Notes under the pieces: model-generated | Told to the model about the DNA's origin: nothing | What the model saw: only the letters and a program-made list of their open reading frames with translations | Database searches by the model: none | Program-made: the position numbers and the translations under genes | Origin: Tsukamurella paurometabola DSM 20162 | GTDB lineage: Bacteria; Actinomycetota; Actinomycetes; Mycobacteriales; Mycobacteriaceae | Assembly (NCBI RefSeq): GCF_000092225.1 | Contig: NC_014158.1 | Span: 2,542,001 to 2,606,000 of the forward strand | DNA: 64,000 bases | Direction: 5' to 3' | Part shown: one piece after another, positions 41,825 to 50,116 of the stretch | Layout of the letters: every line of letters starts with the position of its first letter | Position numbering within the stretch: the first letter of the stretch is position 1

Positions 41825-43246
41825 CTAGTGGTCGTCCTCGCCGATCCGGTGCACCTGGATCAGGTTGGTCGAGCCGATGGTCCCGGGGGGCGCACCGGCG
41901 ACGATGACCACCTGGTCGCCCTTGGAGTAGCGGCCGATGCCTTCGAGCGACTGATCCACCTGGTGGATCATCGCGTCGGTGCTGTCGGCACCGTCGACCA
42001 GGAAGGTCTCGGTACCCCAGGACAGAGTGAGCTGACTGCGCACCTCCGGCAGCGGGGTGAACGCCAGCAGCGGGAGCCGGGTGTGCAGCCGGGCCAGGCG
42101 GCGCACGGTGTCGCCCGACTGGGTGAAGGCCACGAGGGCCTTGGCGTTGAGTCGCTCGCCGATATCGCGGGCGGCGTAGGAGATGATGCCGCGCTTGGTG
42201 CGGGGAACGTGGTTGAGCGGGGGCACCGAGGGACCGCCCTCCTCCACCGCCCGCACGATCTTGGCCATGGTCTGCACGGTTTCGATCGGGTACTTGCCCA
42301 CCGACACCTCGCCGGAGAGCATCACGGCATCGGCACCGTCGAGCACGGCGTTCGCGACGTCGGAGGCCTCGGCCCGAGTGGGCCGGCTGTTCTCGATCAT
42401 CGACTCCAGCATCTGGGTCGCAACGATGACAGGCTTGGCGTTTTCGCGGGCGATCTGGATCGCGCGCTTCTGCACCAGCGGCACCTCTTCGAGCGGCAGC
42501 TCGACGCCCAGGTCGCCGCGGGCCACCATCACCGCATCGAAGGCCAGGATGACGGCCTCGAGGTTGTCGATCGCCTCCGGCTTCTCGAGCTTGGCGATCA
42601 CCGGTACCCGGCGGCCGACGCGATCCATCACGGCGTGCACTCGCTCGATATCAGCCGGTGAACGGACGAAGGAGAGGGCGATGAAGTCGACGCCCAGCTT
42701 GAGAGCGAACTCGAGGTCCTCGATGTCCTTGTCGCTCAGCGCCGGAACGGAGACGTTCATCCCCGGCAGCGAGACGCCCTTGTTGTTCGACACCGGGCCG
42801 CCCTCGGTGACCTCGCAGACGACGTCGTTGCCGTCCACCGACAGCACCTTGAGCCCCACCTTGCCGTCGTCGACGAGGAGCCGGTCGCCGGGGCGGGCGT
42901 CCTGCGCGAGCTCTGCGTAGGTGGTCGACACCCGGTCGTGGGTGCCCACGACGTCGTCGACGGTGATCCGCACCGTCTCACCCGTCTCCCAGACCGTGCG
43001 ACCGTCGCCGGCGAACCGGCCCAGCCGGATCTTCGGTCCCTGCAGGTCGGCGAGGATTCCCACGGCGCGGCCCGTGGTATCGGAGGCGGCGCGCACGCGG
43101 TTGTAGTTGACCTCGTGGTCGGCGTGTTCGCCGTGGCTGAAGTTGAGGCGCGCGACGTCCATGCCCTCCGTGACGAGAGCAAGGACCTTCTCATCGGTGG
43201 CGACGGCGGGTCCGAGGGTGCAGACGATCTTGGTTCGACGAGTCAC
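41825..43246 (-). CDS. pyk: Pyruvate kinase
   Basis: A 473-residue glycolytic enzyme converting phosphoenolpyruvate and ADP to pyruvate and ATP. Key blocks: TKIVCTLGPAVATDEKV and MDVARLNFSHGEHADHEVNY at the N-terminus, DLQGPKIRLG, IAKLEKPEAIDNL with the catalytic Lys, MVARGDLGVELPLEEVP for metal binding, and QMLESMIENSRPTRAEASDV. The C-terminal allosteric domain is complete. The GTG at 43246 gives the standard N-terminus. It lies 10 nt after lgt on the same strand. Confidence 0.98.
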   Translation of the reverse strand: MTRRTKIVCTLGPAVATDEKVLALVTEGMDVARLNFSHGEHADHEVNYNRVRAASDTTGRAVGILADLQGPKIRLGRFAGDGRTVWETGETVRITVDDVVGTHDRVSTTYAELAQDARPGDRLLVDDGKVGLKVLSVDGNDVVCEVTEGGPVSNNKGVSLPGMNVSVPALSDKDIEDLEFALKLGVDFIALSFVRSPADIERVHAVMDRVGRRVPVIAKLEKPEAIDNLEAVILAFDAVMVARGDLGVELPLEEVPLVQKRAIQIARENAKPVIVATQMLESMIENSRPTRAEASDVANAVLDGADAVMLSGEVSVGKYPIETVQTMAKIVRAVEEGGPSVPPLNHVPRTKRGIISYAARDIGERLNAKALVAFTQSGDTVRRLARLHTRLPLLAFTPLPEVRSQLTLSWGTETFLVDGADSTDAMIHQVDQSLEGIGRYSKGDQVVIVAGAPPGTIGSTNLIQVHRIGEDDH

Positions 43247-43256
43247 TGCTGACACT

Positions 43257-44300
43257 TTAGTCCTCCGATTTCCGCGTGACGGGTTCACTGGTTAACCCGT
43301 CAGTAGAAGTCCCCTCGACGTTCACTTCGGCATCATCGGAAGGCGCCGCGCCGGCGGCGGATCCGGGCTGATCGGACGCGGTTTCGGCGACCGCCTCCGG
43401 TGTCCCCTCCCCGGTTTGCGGAGCAGCGGGCTCCGCATCGGTGGTGAAGACGGAATCCTCGCGGCCCTTCGGCGCGGTCACGAAGTACGCGACCGCGCAG
43501 GCGAACACGATCGCAGCGGTGAAGACGTTGATCCGTACGCCGAAGATCTGCGTGGCGTGATCGTCGCGCATCATCTCGATGAAGAACCGGCCCAGGCAGT
43601 ACCCCGCCACGTACAGCGCGAACAGCCGGCCGTGGCCGATCCGGTACTTGCGGTCGACGATCACCAGGAACGCGGCGACGAGCAGGTTCCAGATCAACTC
43701 GTACAGGAAGGTGGGCTGGACGACGGCGAGCACGATGCCATCACTGCGCCCGTCGAGCACATCGGGGCCGCGCTGGCCCACATCGTTGACCCGCTCGTAG
43801 ATCTCCAGGCCCCAGGGCAGGTTCGTGGGCGCGCCGTAGAGCTCCTGGTTGAACCAGTTGCCGAGCCGGCCGATCGCCTGCGCGACGATGATCGCGGGCG
43901 CGATGGCATCGCCGAACGGGCCGATCTTGATGCCCATCCGCTTGCAGCCGATCCACGCGCCGACCCCACCGAGTGCCACCGCACCCCAGATCCCGAGTCC
44001 GCCGTCCCAGATCCGGAAGACGGCCCCGAGGCCGCGGCCGTTGGGCCCGAAGTAGGTCGAGAAGTCGGTGATCACGTGGTAGAGCCGTCCGCCGATGAGG
44101 CCGAAGGGCACGGCCCACACGGCGACGTCGACCACCTGGCCCGGCTTGCCGCCCCGCGCGACCCAGCGGCGATCACCCCACCAGCAGGCGACGACGATGC
44201 CGGCGATGATGCACAGTGCGTAGGCGCGGATCGGGACGGGCCCCAGCTGCCACACGCCCTGCGCCGGACTGGGGATGCTCGCGAGAATCACACCCGACAC
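43257..44300 (-). CDS. lgt: Prolipoprotein diacylglyceryl transferase
   Basis: A 347-residue, seven-TM enzyme that transfers diacylglycerol from phosphatidylglycerol to the lipobox Cys of prolipoproteins. The signature segment AIGRLGNWFNQELYGAPTNL and the N-terminal RAYALCIIAGIVVACWW/GDRR region are clear, as is the H in GGRLYHVITD. A long acidic cytoplasmic tail (about 290-347) is typical of mycobacterial Lgt. It starts at GTG 44300. It is upstream of pyk and tesB, the order seen around Rv1614-Rv1618. Confidence 0.95.
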   Translation of the reverse strand: MSGVILASIPSPAQGVWQLGPVPIRAYALCIIAGIVVACWWGDRRWVARGGKPGQVVDVAVWAVPFGLIGGRLYHVITDFSTYFGPNGRGLGAVFRIWDGGLGIWGAVALGGVGAWIGCKRMGIKIGPFGDAIAPAIIVAQAIGRLGNWFNQELYGAPTNLPWGLEIYERVNDVGQRGPDVLDGRSDGIVLAVVQPTFLYELIWNLLVAAFLVIVDRKYRIGHGRLFALYVAGYCLGRFFIEMMRDDHATQIFGVRINVFTAAIVFACAVAYFVTAPKGREDSVFTTDAEPAAPQTGEGTPEAVAETASDQPGSAAGAAPSDDAEVNVEGTSTDGLTSEPVTRKSED

Positions 44301-44324
44301 CCTACTGACCCGCGGGTCAGATCG

Positions 44325-45797
44325 TCACTGCGCGCGCAGCCTCTCCCATAGGGCGGGCCAGGACTGGGTCCGCCCGGTGTACAGGTAGGCGATCGGACCG
44401 TCCGTGTCGCGCGCGGTCGGCACCGCCCGGCGGTGCGCGAACGCACCGTCGAGCACGGGCGTAGGTTCGCCGATCCACAGCACGGAGCGGGTGTCGTCGG
44501 CGGGCATGCCGAAGTAGTAGTAGGCGCGGTGCCCGCTGTAGGCGCGCGGGAGCCCGGCGTCGCGACCGAAGAAGTCGACCGCGGCTGCGAACGGATAGCT
44601 CTCGGCGACGATGGCGAGCCCGTCCCGGTCGCCCGGGGGGAGGCTGCGATATGCGTCGATGACGGTGTCGCCGAGGTTCGTCAGCATGGTGTCGCCGTCG
44701 ATGACCATGCTCGCCGGCGCGCGGAACGGCGCAGCGGGCAGATCGTCGGCGACCGCCCGCGGCCATACCGGCGTGGACCACACCCAGGACACCGCCGATG
44801 CGGCGAGCACGAGACCGGCCACGACCGCGGTGGCGCGACGGCGTCCGGTTCGCCCGCCGATCCGGGCGGCGGCCCACCGCTCGACGGCGACTGCGCCGGC
44901 CGCCATCGGCAGCGCGTACACAGAGGCGAGGTAGTAGGCCCGTCCGTGGCTGAGCACGATCGCCGCGACCACGAGCACCAGCGCGACGCCCAGGAACCGG
45001 TAGCGCTGCGAGCGGAGCAACGAGATCACCCCGGCGAGGAGGAGCGGAACGCCGATCAGCAGGCCGGCACCGAAGAGTCCGACCAGTGCGAATCCGGCAC
45101 CGCCGGGCCATTCCGCGCGCACCACGGCGGCCATGCGGGTGTACGCCCAATCGTGGCCGGCCTGCCACCAGAGGGTGGGGAGCACCGCGGCGACCGCGAT
45201 CGCGGCGCCGCCCCAGAGCGCGGGGCGGCTCAGGAGCCGTCGCGGTCCGCAGGCGAGGGCACCGAGCGCCACCGCGATCCACAGCGCGGGCACCAGGAAC
45301 TTGGTGAGCAGTGATAGTCCCGTGACCGCGCCCGCGAGCAGCAGAAGCCGATCGTCGCGGGTTCGGGTCCAGCGAACCAGGCAATACAGGATCACCGTCC
45401 ACCACAGGGGATCCAGCGAGTACGTGGCGAGCCAGTGCCCCACGGAGCTGACCAGCGACATCGCGACCGCCGCGGCAGCGAACAGCTGCGCCCACCCCCG
45501 GCCGCCGAGCTCGCGCGCGAGAAGCCCGGCGAGCAGGGTGATCGCGGCGACCGCGATGCTGGCCGGCAGCCGCAGCACCACGAGGTCTCCGTGTGCGAGC
45601 CGATCGAGACCGGCGGCGAGCAGGGGCACCAGCGGCGGCTGGTCGAAGTAGCCGGCAGCCGGGTGGTCGCGCCCGGCGACGACGAAGTAGGCCTCGTCGA
45701 AGAAGTATCCGTAATTGCGACTGGCGATCAGCATCACGGCGAGGACGGCGACGGTGGCCGCGGCGAGCGGCGCTCGGGCGACGGGTGGCGGGGTCAT
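44325..45797 (-). CDS. GT39/ArnT-like membrane glycosyltransferase
   Basis: A 490-residue integral membrane protein of the PMT_2/GT-C fold. The first extracytoplasmic loop carries the acidic catalytic motif (NYGYFFDEAYFVVAGRDHPA, then GYFDQPPLVPLLAAGLDRL). About ten more TM segments and a C-terminal extracytoplasmic domain follow. Such enzymes use polyprenyl-phosphate sugars; the acceptor is unknown. The ATG at 45797 was chosen because the conserved N-terminus starts just after it. It is divergent from the histidine kinase gene. Confidence 0.85.
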   Translation of the reverse strand: MTPPPVARAPLAAATVAVLAVMLIASRNYGYFFDEAYFVVAGRDHPAAGYFDQPPLVPLLAAGLDRLAHGDLVVLRLPASIAVAAITLLAGLLARELGGRGWAQLFAAAAVAMSLVSSVGHWLATYSLDPLWWTVILYCLVRWTRTRDDRLLLLAGAVTGLSLLTKFLVPALWIAVALGALACGPRRLLSRPALWGGAAIAVAAVLPTLWWQAGHDWAYTRMAAVVRAEWPGGAGFALVGLFGAGLLIGVPLLLAGVISLLRSQRYRFLGVALVLVVAAIVLSHGRAYYLASVYALPMAAGAVAVERWAAARIGGRTGRRRATAVVAGLVLAASAVSWVWSTPVWPRAVADDLPAAPFRAPASMVIDGDTMLTNLGDTVIDAYRSLPPGDRDGLAIVAESYPFAAAVDFFGRDAGLPRAYSGHRAYYYFGMPADDTRSVLWIGEPTPVLDGAFAHRRAVPTARDTDGPIAYLYTGRTQSWPALWERLRAQ

Positions 45798-45906
45798 GCG
45801 GTCCAGGTTCGCTGCGGACGGTGTGCCGGGGTAGGGCCGGAGGTAGGCGGGACGACCGACGAAAGTAGGTGCCGTGCCGTCGCGTCCGCTCCTTACGATG
45901 GGAAGC

Positions 45907-46995
45907 ATGTCCCGGCCCGCCACCCGCTCCGCGCACGCCGCGCTCCTCGCGGTCGCGGCGGCGGGAACTACGGCGCTGGTGTGGGTGCTGTACCCGCAGC
46001 TACGTGGCCCCGGGCTCTGGCTCGGGGTGGCGGCCATGCTCGCGGCGTCCGCCGTGGCGGCTGCGGTGCGGCCCGCGATCGCAGCGCCCGTGGTGGCGCT
46101 GACCTCCTGCTACCTGGTGATGGGTCCGTGGGCCGAGCCCACTGCTGCGGGTGCCACGATCTGGCTGGCGGTGGCGGTGTCGTTGCTATCGGCGGCGGCG
46201 GCGCAGACGGTCACCGGTCGCCGGGAGGCGGTGGTGGCCTTCGCCCCGTTCGCGGCGTTCGCACTCGCGGTGGCCGTGTCCTCGCACACCCTGTTCGGTG
46301 CGCTGGGCGCGCTGGCGCCGGTTCTCGGAGGGAGCACCGCCGGCTTGTGGGTGCGACTGCGGACGGCGCAGCGGGAGCGGCGCGCCCTCGCCGAGCGGCA
46401 GGCTCGTGCCGACGAGCGGCTCGCCCTTGCCGCGCAGTTGCACGATCTGGCGACCGCGCGGCTGACCCGGATCGTGTTGTCCGCGCGAGCCGCCGGGCAA
46501 CCGGGTATCGAGGATGACGCACAGGCCGCGCTCGCGGATCTGCGCCGAGTGGTTGTCGGACTACAGACCGCGGACGCTCCGTCCGCGAGGCTCGCGACGG
46601 ACGGTCTGGTAGCGCCGGCGGAGATCGGCGGCGCGATCACCGAGGCGGTGGTGCGGGCCCGGGATGCGGGACAGCAGGTGGACGTGGCAGGGACGGTATC
46701 GGTGCCGCTCCCCCGTGCTACTGCCGATTGCCTCGCCCGGGTCCTCGAGGAGGGGCTCGCGAATGCCCGCAAGCACGCGGTGGGCGCACCGGTGGTAGTG
46801 CAGGTGACCGATCGCGGCGTGCGCGTGCACAATCCGTCGACGAGAGCCGATTCCCGGCTGGTCGCGACGGGCAGCGGCACCGGCCTGCGCGGACTGGCGG
46901 CGCGTACCGCGTTGATCGGTGGAACGCTGCGTCACGGTCCGTCTCCCGACGGCGGCTGGGTGCTGCAGGCGGAGTTCCCGGCGGTCGCGCGATGA
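45907..46995 (+). CDS. Sensor histidine kinase (NarL-type partner)
   Basis: A 362-residue kinase with an N-terminal membrane region of about five TM segments (20-145), a coiled coil, a HisKA_3 dimerisation domain with the phosphoacceptor H179 (LALAAQLHDLATARLTRIVL) and a HATPase domain with the N box (LEEGLANARKHA) and G box (GSGTGLRGLAARTALIGG). The Glu/Val usual after the H-D pair is replaced (HDLATAR). The ATG at 45907 follows GGGAAG. Its stop overlaps the ATG of the response regulator, so they form one unit. Confidence 0.9.
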   Translation: MSRPATRSAHAALLAVAAAGTTALVWVLYPQLRGPGLWLGVAAMLAASAVAAAVRPAIAAPVVALTSCYLVMGPWAEPTAAGATIWLAVAVSLLSAAAAQTVTGRREAVVAFAPFAAFALAVAVSSHTLFGALGALAPVLGGSTAGLWVRLRTAQRERRALAERQARADERLALAAQLHDLATARLTRIVLSARAAGQPGIEDDAQAALADLRRVVVGLQTADAPSARLATDGLVAPAEIGGAITEAVVRARDAGQQVDVAGTVSVPLPRATADCLARVLEEGLANARKHAVGAPVVVQVTDRGVRVHNPSTRADSRLVATGSGTGLRGLAARTALIGGTLRHGPSPDGGWVLQAEFPAVAR

Positions 46996-47618
46996 CGGTA
47001 CGCGTGCTGGTGGCCGACGACGATCCGATCGTGCGGGAGTACCTGCGGGCGGTGCTGTCCGCGGAGCCGGATCTGGAGGTGGTGGCGGCGGTCGCCGACG
47101 GTGCCGCTGCCGTCGAGTCGGGTATCGCGCAGGCGCCGCATGTGGCGCTGCTCGACGTGCGGATGCCCGGAGTGGACGGGATCGTCGCGACCCGCGCGCT
47201 GCGCGATCTGGATCCACCGGTGGCGGTGGTGCTGATCACCACCCTCGATACCGATGCGGTATTGGTGGACGGATTGGCGGCGGGCGCAGCGGGATTCGTG
47301 GTCAAAACCGCCGAGCCACCGCTGCTGGCGTCGGCGGTGCGCACCGCGGCATCGGGTGGGTCGCTCCTCTCCCCCGACGCCCTCGCCCGCCTGGTGCGCC
47401 TCGCGGGCGAACTCCCCCGGCGCGATCCGCGGCTGGACGCGCTCGGCGTGCGCGAGCGGGATGTACTGCGGGAGTTGGCTTGCGGTTCGTCGAACGCCGA
47501 GATCGCGGCGCGGTTGTTCCTCGCGGAATCGACCGTGAAGGGCTACGTCTCCGCGCTCATGACGCGGCTGGACTGCGCGAACCGGACGCAGCTGGCTCTG
47601 CTCGGGGCGGCACTGTGA
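46992..47618 (+). CDS. NarL/FixJ-family response regulator
   Basis: A 208-residue regulator. The receiver has D10/D11, phosphoacceptor D55 (LLDVRMPGVDG), T83 and K105. A LuxR-type HTH occupies about 150-205 (LGVRERDVLRELACGSSNAE, then AARLFLAESTVKGYVSALMT). It is coupled to the kinase by ATGA and to the downstream lycopene cyclase by GTGA, so all three are translated from one message. The target genes are unknown; carotenoid synthesis is a natural guess from context. Confidence 0.94.
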   Translation: MTVRVLVADDDPIVREYLRAVLSAEPDLEVVAAVADGAAAVESGIAQAPHVALLDVRMPGVDGIVATRALRDLDPPVAVVLITTLDTDAVLVDGLAAGAAGFVVKTAEPPLLASAVRTAASGGSLLSPDALARLVRLAGELPRRDPRLDALGVRERDVLRELACGSSNAEIAARLFLAESTVKGYVSALMTRLDCANRTQLALLGAAL

Positions 47619-48670
47619 CCGATCTCGTCGTACTGGGCCTCGGACCTGCGGGGCGGGCGCTCGCGCATCGCGCCGCCGCAGCGGGGATGACGGTGCGTGC
47701 CTACGATCCCGCTCCGGATGCCCGATGGCGCCGCACCTTCGGCATGTGGACCGACGAGCTTCCGCCGTGGCTGCCGGCCGACGTGGTCTCCGCGCGGTCG
47801 TCGCCGGAAGTGTTCGCCGGGCACCGACGGACCTTGGGCCGCGAATACGCAGTGCTGGACACCGATCGCCTGCAAGCGGCACTCACCCTCGACGGGGTCG
47901 GCGTCGTCGCGGAACCGGCGGACCGGGACGGGCACGGCGAGGCCTTCGTGATCGATGCTCGTGGTCCGGCACCACGGAGCACAGCGCCCCGGCAGACGGC
48001 GGCGGGAATCCTGGTACCCGCGGGCGTACACGACGAGTTGTGGATGGATTGGCGCCCGGCGCCCGGGGTCGGCGCTTCGGAGCCTGCGTCGTTTCTGTAC
48101 GCGGTCCGGGTCACGCCGGATTCGGTATTGGTGGAGGAGACCTGCCTGGCAGGGGCGCCGGCGCTCAGCGTCGACATGCTGGAAGCGCGCCTGCGCGCCC
48201 GACTGGCCGACCGCGGCGTCCGTGCCGGTGACCTGCACGAGCAGGTGGATTTCCCCCTACTCAGCCCAGATACGGCGCGCGGACGATCGTGGTGCGGGGT
48301 GGGCGTCCGGGGAACCACCCTGCACCCCGCGACCGGTTACTCCGTCGCCGCGTCCTTGGGGTTCGCCGACCATGCGGTGCGCGCTCGTGGCGCAGGCCGG
48401 AACCCGGTCGGCGACGGCGACGTACTCGCGCATCGGTTGCGGGCGGCGGCGCTGCGGGCACTGCTCGGGATGTCGGCCCCGCAGCAGCGGGCCTTCTTCG
48501 AGGTCTTCTTCGACCTGCCGGACCGGCACGTCCGGACGTTCCTGTCCGCGCGTTCTGGACCGGCCGCGACCGCCGCGGCGATGACCGCGGCGTTCGCGGC
48601 GGCGCCGTGGGGTCTCCGACGGCGCCTGGCCGCAGCGGTTACTCCGCCGGCTTCTCGTCGGTGGCGCTGA
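47615..48670 (+). CDS. Lycopene cyclase, CrtL/CrtY flavoprotein type
   Basis: A 351-residue flavoprotein of the lycopene beta/epsilon-cyclase family, cyclising lycopene ends in carotenoid synthesis. The N-terminal dinucleotide fold is VVLGLGPAGRALAHRAAAAG; family blocks are TFGMWTDELPPWLP, SFLYAVRVTPDSVLVEETCL and the C-terminal LHPATGYSVAASLG and FFEVFFDLP. It starts at GTG 47615, overlapping the regulator stop. No other crt genes are in the window. The 3' end overlaps the convergent thioredoxin gene by 32 nt. Confidence 0.88.
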   Translation: MTDLVVLGLGPAGRALAHRAAAAGMTVRAYDPAPDARWRRTFGMWTDELPPWLPADVVSARSSPEVFAGHRRTLGREYAVLDTDRLQAALTLDGVGVVAEPADRDGHGEAFVIDARGPAPRSTAPRQTAAGILVPAGVHDELWMDWRPAPGVGASEPASFLYAVRVTPDSVLVEETCLAGAPALSVDMLEARLRARLADRGVRAGDLHEQVDFPLLSPDTARGRSWCGVGVRGTTLHPATGYSVAASLGFADHAVRARGAGRNPVGDGDVLAHRLRAAALRALLGMSAPQQRAFFEVFFDLPDRHVRTFLSARSGPAATAAAMTAAFAAAPWGLRRRLAAAVTPPASRRWR

Positions 48671-49007
48671 AGTCTGCGGGCTCGATGTCGAGCTCCTTGG
48701 CCTGCGCGATGAGATCCTCGAGAGCCGCCGGCGGCAGGGCACCCGCCTCGTTGTAGACCAGGTTCCCCTTCTTGAAGACCATCAGGGTGGGGATGGACCG
48801 GATGTTCGCGGCTGCGGCGAGACCCTGCTCAGCCTCGGTGTCGACCTTCGCGAAAACCACATCGGGATGAGCATCCGATGCCTTCTCAAACGTGGGCGCG
48901 AAGGCGCGACAGGGGCCGCACCAGGACGCCCAGAAGTCTACGAGCACGATGTCGTTGCCGGTCACGGTCTGGTCGAACTTCTCTGCGGTCAATTCTGTGG
49001 TCGCCAT
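48639..49007 (-). CDS. Thioredoxin
   Basis: A 122-residue thioredoxin with the redox motif WCGPC (C30, C33) in VLVDFWASWCGPCRAF, the cis-Pro segment IRSIPTLMVFKKG and a C-terminal extension of about 15 acidic residues. It is a cytosolic disulphide reductase. It is monocistronic on the minus strand, with the divergent lectin/LysM gene starting at 49135. Confidence 0.95.
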   Translation of the reverse strand: MATTELTAEKFDQTVTGNDIVLVDFWASWCGPCRAFAPTFEKASDAHPDVVFAKVDTEAEQGLAAAANIRSIPTLMVFKKGNLVYNEAGALPPAALEDLIAQAKELDIEPADFSATDEKPAE

Positions 49008-49134
49008 GCCCCCTCCAACAAATTTTCCGACTGCATGATTCCCATTCGCTGAATTGTCGCCGAAGATCGCTATCCTCTAGGCGTGCTCGCGCCGCGGGCA
49101 CTGATGTACACCGAGTACAACTAAGGGGATTTAC

Positions 49135-49707
49135 ATGACCGACGTGCTTCGCGCAGGTAACCAGCTTGGCCTCGGGGAGACCCTCGACTCCCTCAACGGC
49201 GCCTACACGCTGACCCTGCAGAGCGACGGCAACCTCGTGCTGACCGAGGGCGCCGGCTCCGTCGTGTGGGCCAGCGCCACCGACGGCAAGGGTGTCGAGC
49301 GCGCCACCTTCCAGACCGACGGCAACTTCGTCCTCTACAACGGTGCCGGCGAGGGCGTCTGGTCCACGCAGACCGACGGCTCGGGTGCTGATCGCATCGT
49401 TCTGCAGGACGACCGCAATCTCGTGGTGTACGCGGGCGACGCCGACAAGTGGGCCTCCAACACCGCCACCGACGCACCCGCCCCGGCCCGTGAGGCCGCC
49501 CCGGAGCCCGAGCCCGTCGCCGCTGAGGCGCCGGCGGCGCCCCCGGCTCCCGCTCCGCGCACCCACACCGTCGCCTCGGGCGACACCCTGTGGGCCATCG
49601 CCGAGCAGTACCTGGGCGACGGCAACCGCTACACCGAGATCGCGCAGCTCAACAACATCGCGAACCCGGACCTGATCAACGTGGGCCAGGTCATCACCAT
49701 CCCCTGA
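49135..49707 (+). CDS. Bulb-type lectin and LysM protein
   Basis: A 190-residue protein. Residues 1-115 form a bulb-lectin (B-lectin) beta-prism with three mannose-site repeats of the QxDxNxVxY type: Q29-D31-N33-V35 (with T37 for Tyr), Q60-D62-N64-V66-Y68 and Q91-D93-N95-V97-Y99. An Ala/Pro/Glu linker (115-142) leads to a C-terminal LysM (about 142-190, THTVASGDTLWAIAEQYLGD). No signal peptide is visible, so export must be unusual or it acts inside the cell. LysM would bind peptidoglycan and the lectin mannose-rich glycans. AAGGGG precedes the ATG by 7 nt. A strong terminator follows. Confidence 0.88.
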   Translation: MTDVLRAGNQLGLGETLDSLNGAYTLTLQSDGNLVLTEGAGSVVWASATDGKGVERATFQTDGNFVLYNGAGEGVWSTQTDGSGADRIVLQDDRNLVVYAGDADKWASNTATDAPAPAREAAPEPEPVAAEAPAAPPAPAPRTHTVASGDTLWAIAEQYLGDGNRYTEIAQLNNIANPDLINVGQVITIP

Positions 49708-49727
49708 TCCCCTGATCGCGCGTTGAC

Positions 49728-49760
49728 AACGGCCGGCCTTCGATGCGAAGGCCGGCCGTT
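49728..49760 (+). terminator. Strong intrinsic terminator after the lectin gene
   Basis: A perfect 15-bp stem (AACGGCCGGCCTTCG / CGAAGGCCGGCCGTT) with a 3-nt loop is followed by CTTGTT. It lies 20 nt past the stop and also faces the end of the minus-strand 45-codon gene, so it may work in both directions. Confidence 0.85.
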
Positions 49761-49779
49761 CTTGTTGCGGGAGCGGCAA

Positions 49780-49917
49780 TCAGGCGCCGAAACCGCGCGG
49801 ATGAGCACCGAGCGAGGCGGAGATCACCGCGAGCGGCGTGTTCGCCAGGCGCAGGTTGTGCCGTTCCTGCGGGGTCATAGTCCAGCGTGCGTAGACGCGA
49901 CGTGCGAAATCCATCAT
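49780..49917 (-). CDS. 45-residue small protein downstream of the M-box
   Basis: A short, basic protein: MMDFARRVYARWTMTPQERH, then NLRLANTPLAVISASLGAHP and a short RGFGA end. It has a clean ATG pair (49917, 49914) with AAAGGTG about 7 nt upstream. The residues look like a folded helical protein and not like random translation. It is the last element of the M-box transcript and 25 nt past the stop of the 34-codon ORF, so it is the likely regulated gene. No family is recognised. Mycobacterial M-boxes are also reported before small proteins of unknown role; any relation needs a search. Confidence 0.6.
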   Translation of the reverse strand: MMDFARRVYARWTMTPQERHNLRLANTPLAVISASLGAHPRGFGA

Positions 49918-49942
49918 GATGGTTCACCTTTCGTGCATGGCC

Positions 49943-50047
49943 TCACCACGCGTGCGGGGTTACGCCCGAAGCGGGTGAAGCGAAGGAAGATTCAGGGAAA
50001 GCCGGGTGGGCACCCGGTCTGGAATACGGACTATCGCCGGACGGCAT
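49943..50047 (-). CDS. 34-residue proline-rich leader ORF
   Basis: ATG at 50047 with an excellent Shine-Dalgarno (AAGGAGGTG, 50063-50055) 7 nt upstream. The product has 7 Pro in 34 residues, spread through MPSGDSPYSRPGAHPAFPES and SFASPASGVTPHAW. It lies between the M-box and the 45-codon gene. Its length, strong initiation site and proline content are those of a leader peptide, not a structural protein (inference). Confidence 0.55.
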   Translation of the reverse strand: MPSGDSPYSRPGAHPAFPESSFASPASGVTPHAW

Positions 50048-50059
50048 CCGTCCTCACCT

Positions 50060-50109
50060 CCTTCGTCGCATCGTCGCGGTGCTGCGCCCGCACCGCGCTG
50101 CGACGAAGG
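50060..50109 (-). promoter_or_regulatory. Two-tier hairpin that covers the leader-ORF Shine-Dalgarno
   Basis: Outer arms CCTTCGTCGCA (50060-50070) and TGCGACGAAGG (50099-50109) pair perfectly over 11 bp, and inner arms CGCGGTGC/GCACCGCG pair over 8 bp. The 3' arm on the minus-strand RNA contains the first four bases of AAGGAGG, so folding would partly hide the ribosome site of the 34-codon ORF. Confidence 0.65.
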
Positions 50110-50116
50110 AAAGGAC

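Noticed and set aside
49924-49938. A four-codon ORF (ATG CAC GAA AGG TGA) before the 45-codon gene
   Set aside because: It overlaps the ribosome site of the 45-codon gene and has no ribosome site of its own; probably chance.
50051-50063. CACCTCCTT suggested the 3' end of a 16S rRNA gene
   Set aside because: No other rRNA sequence is nearby. On the minus strand it is a Shine-Dalgarno site (AAGGAGGTG).
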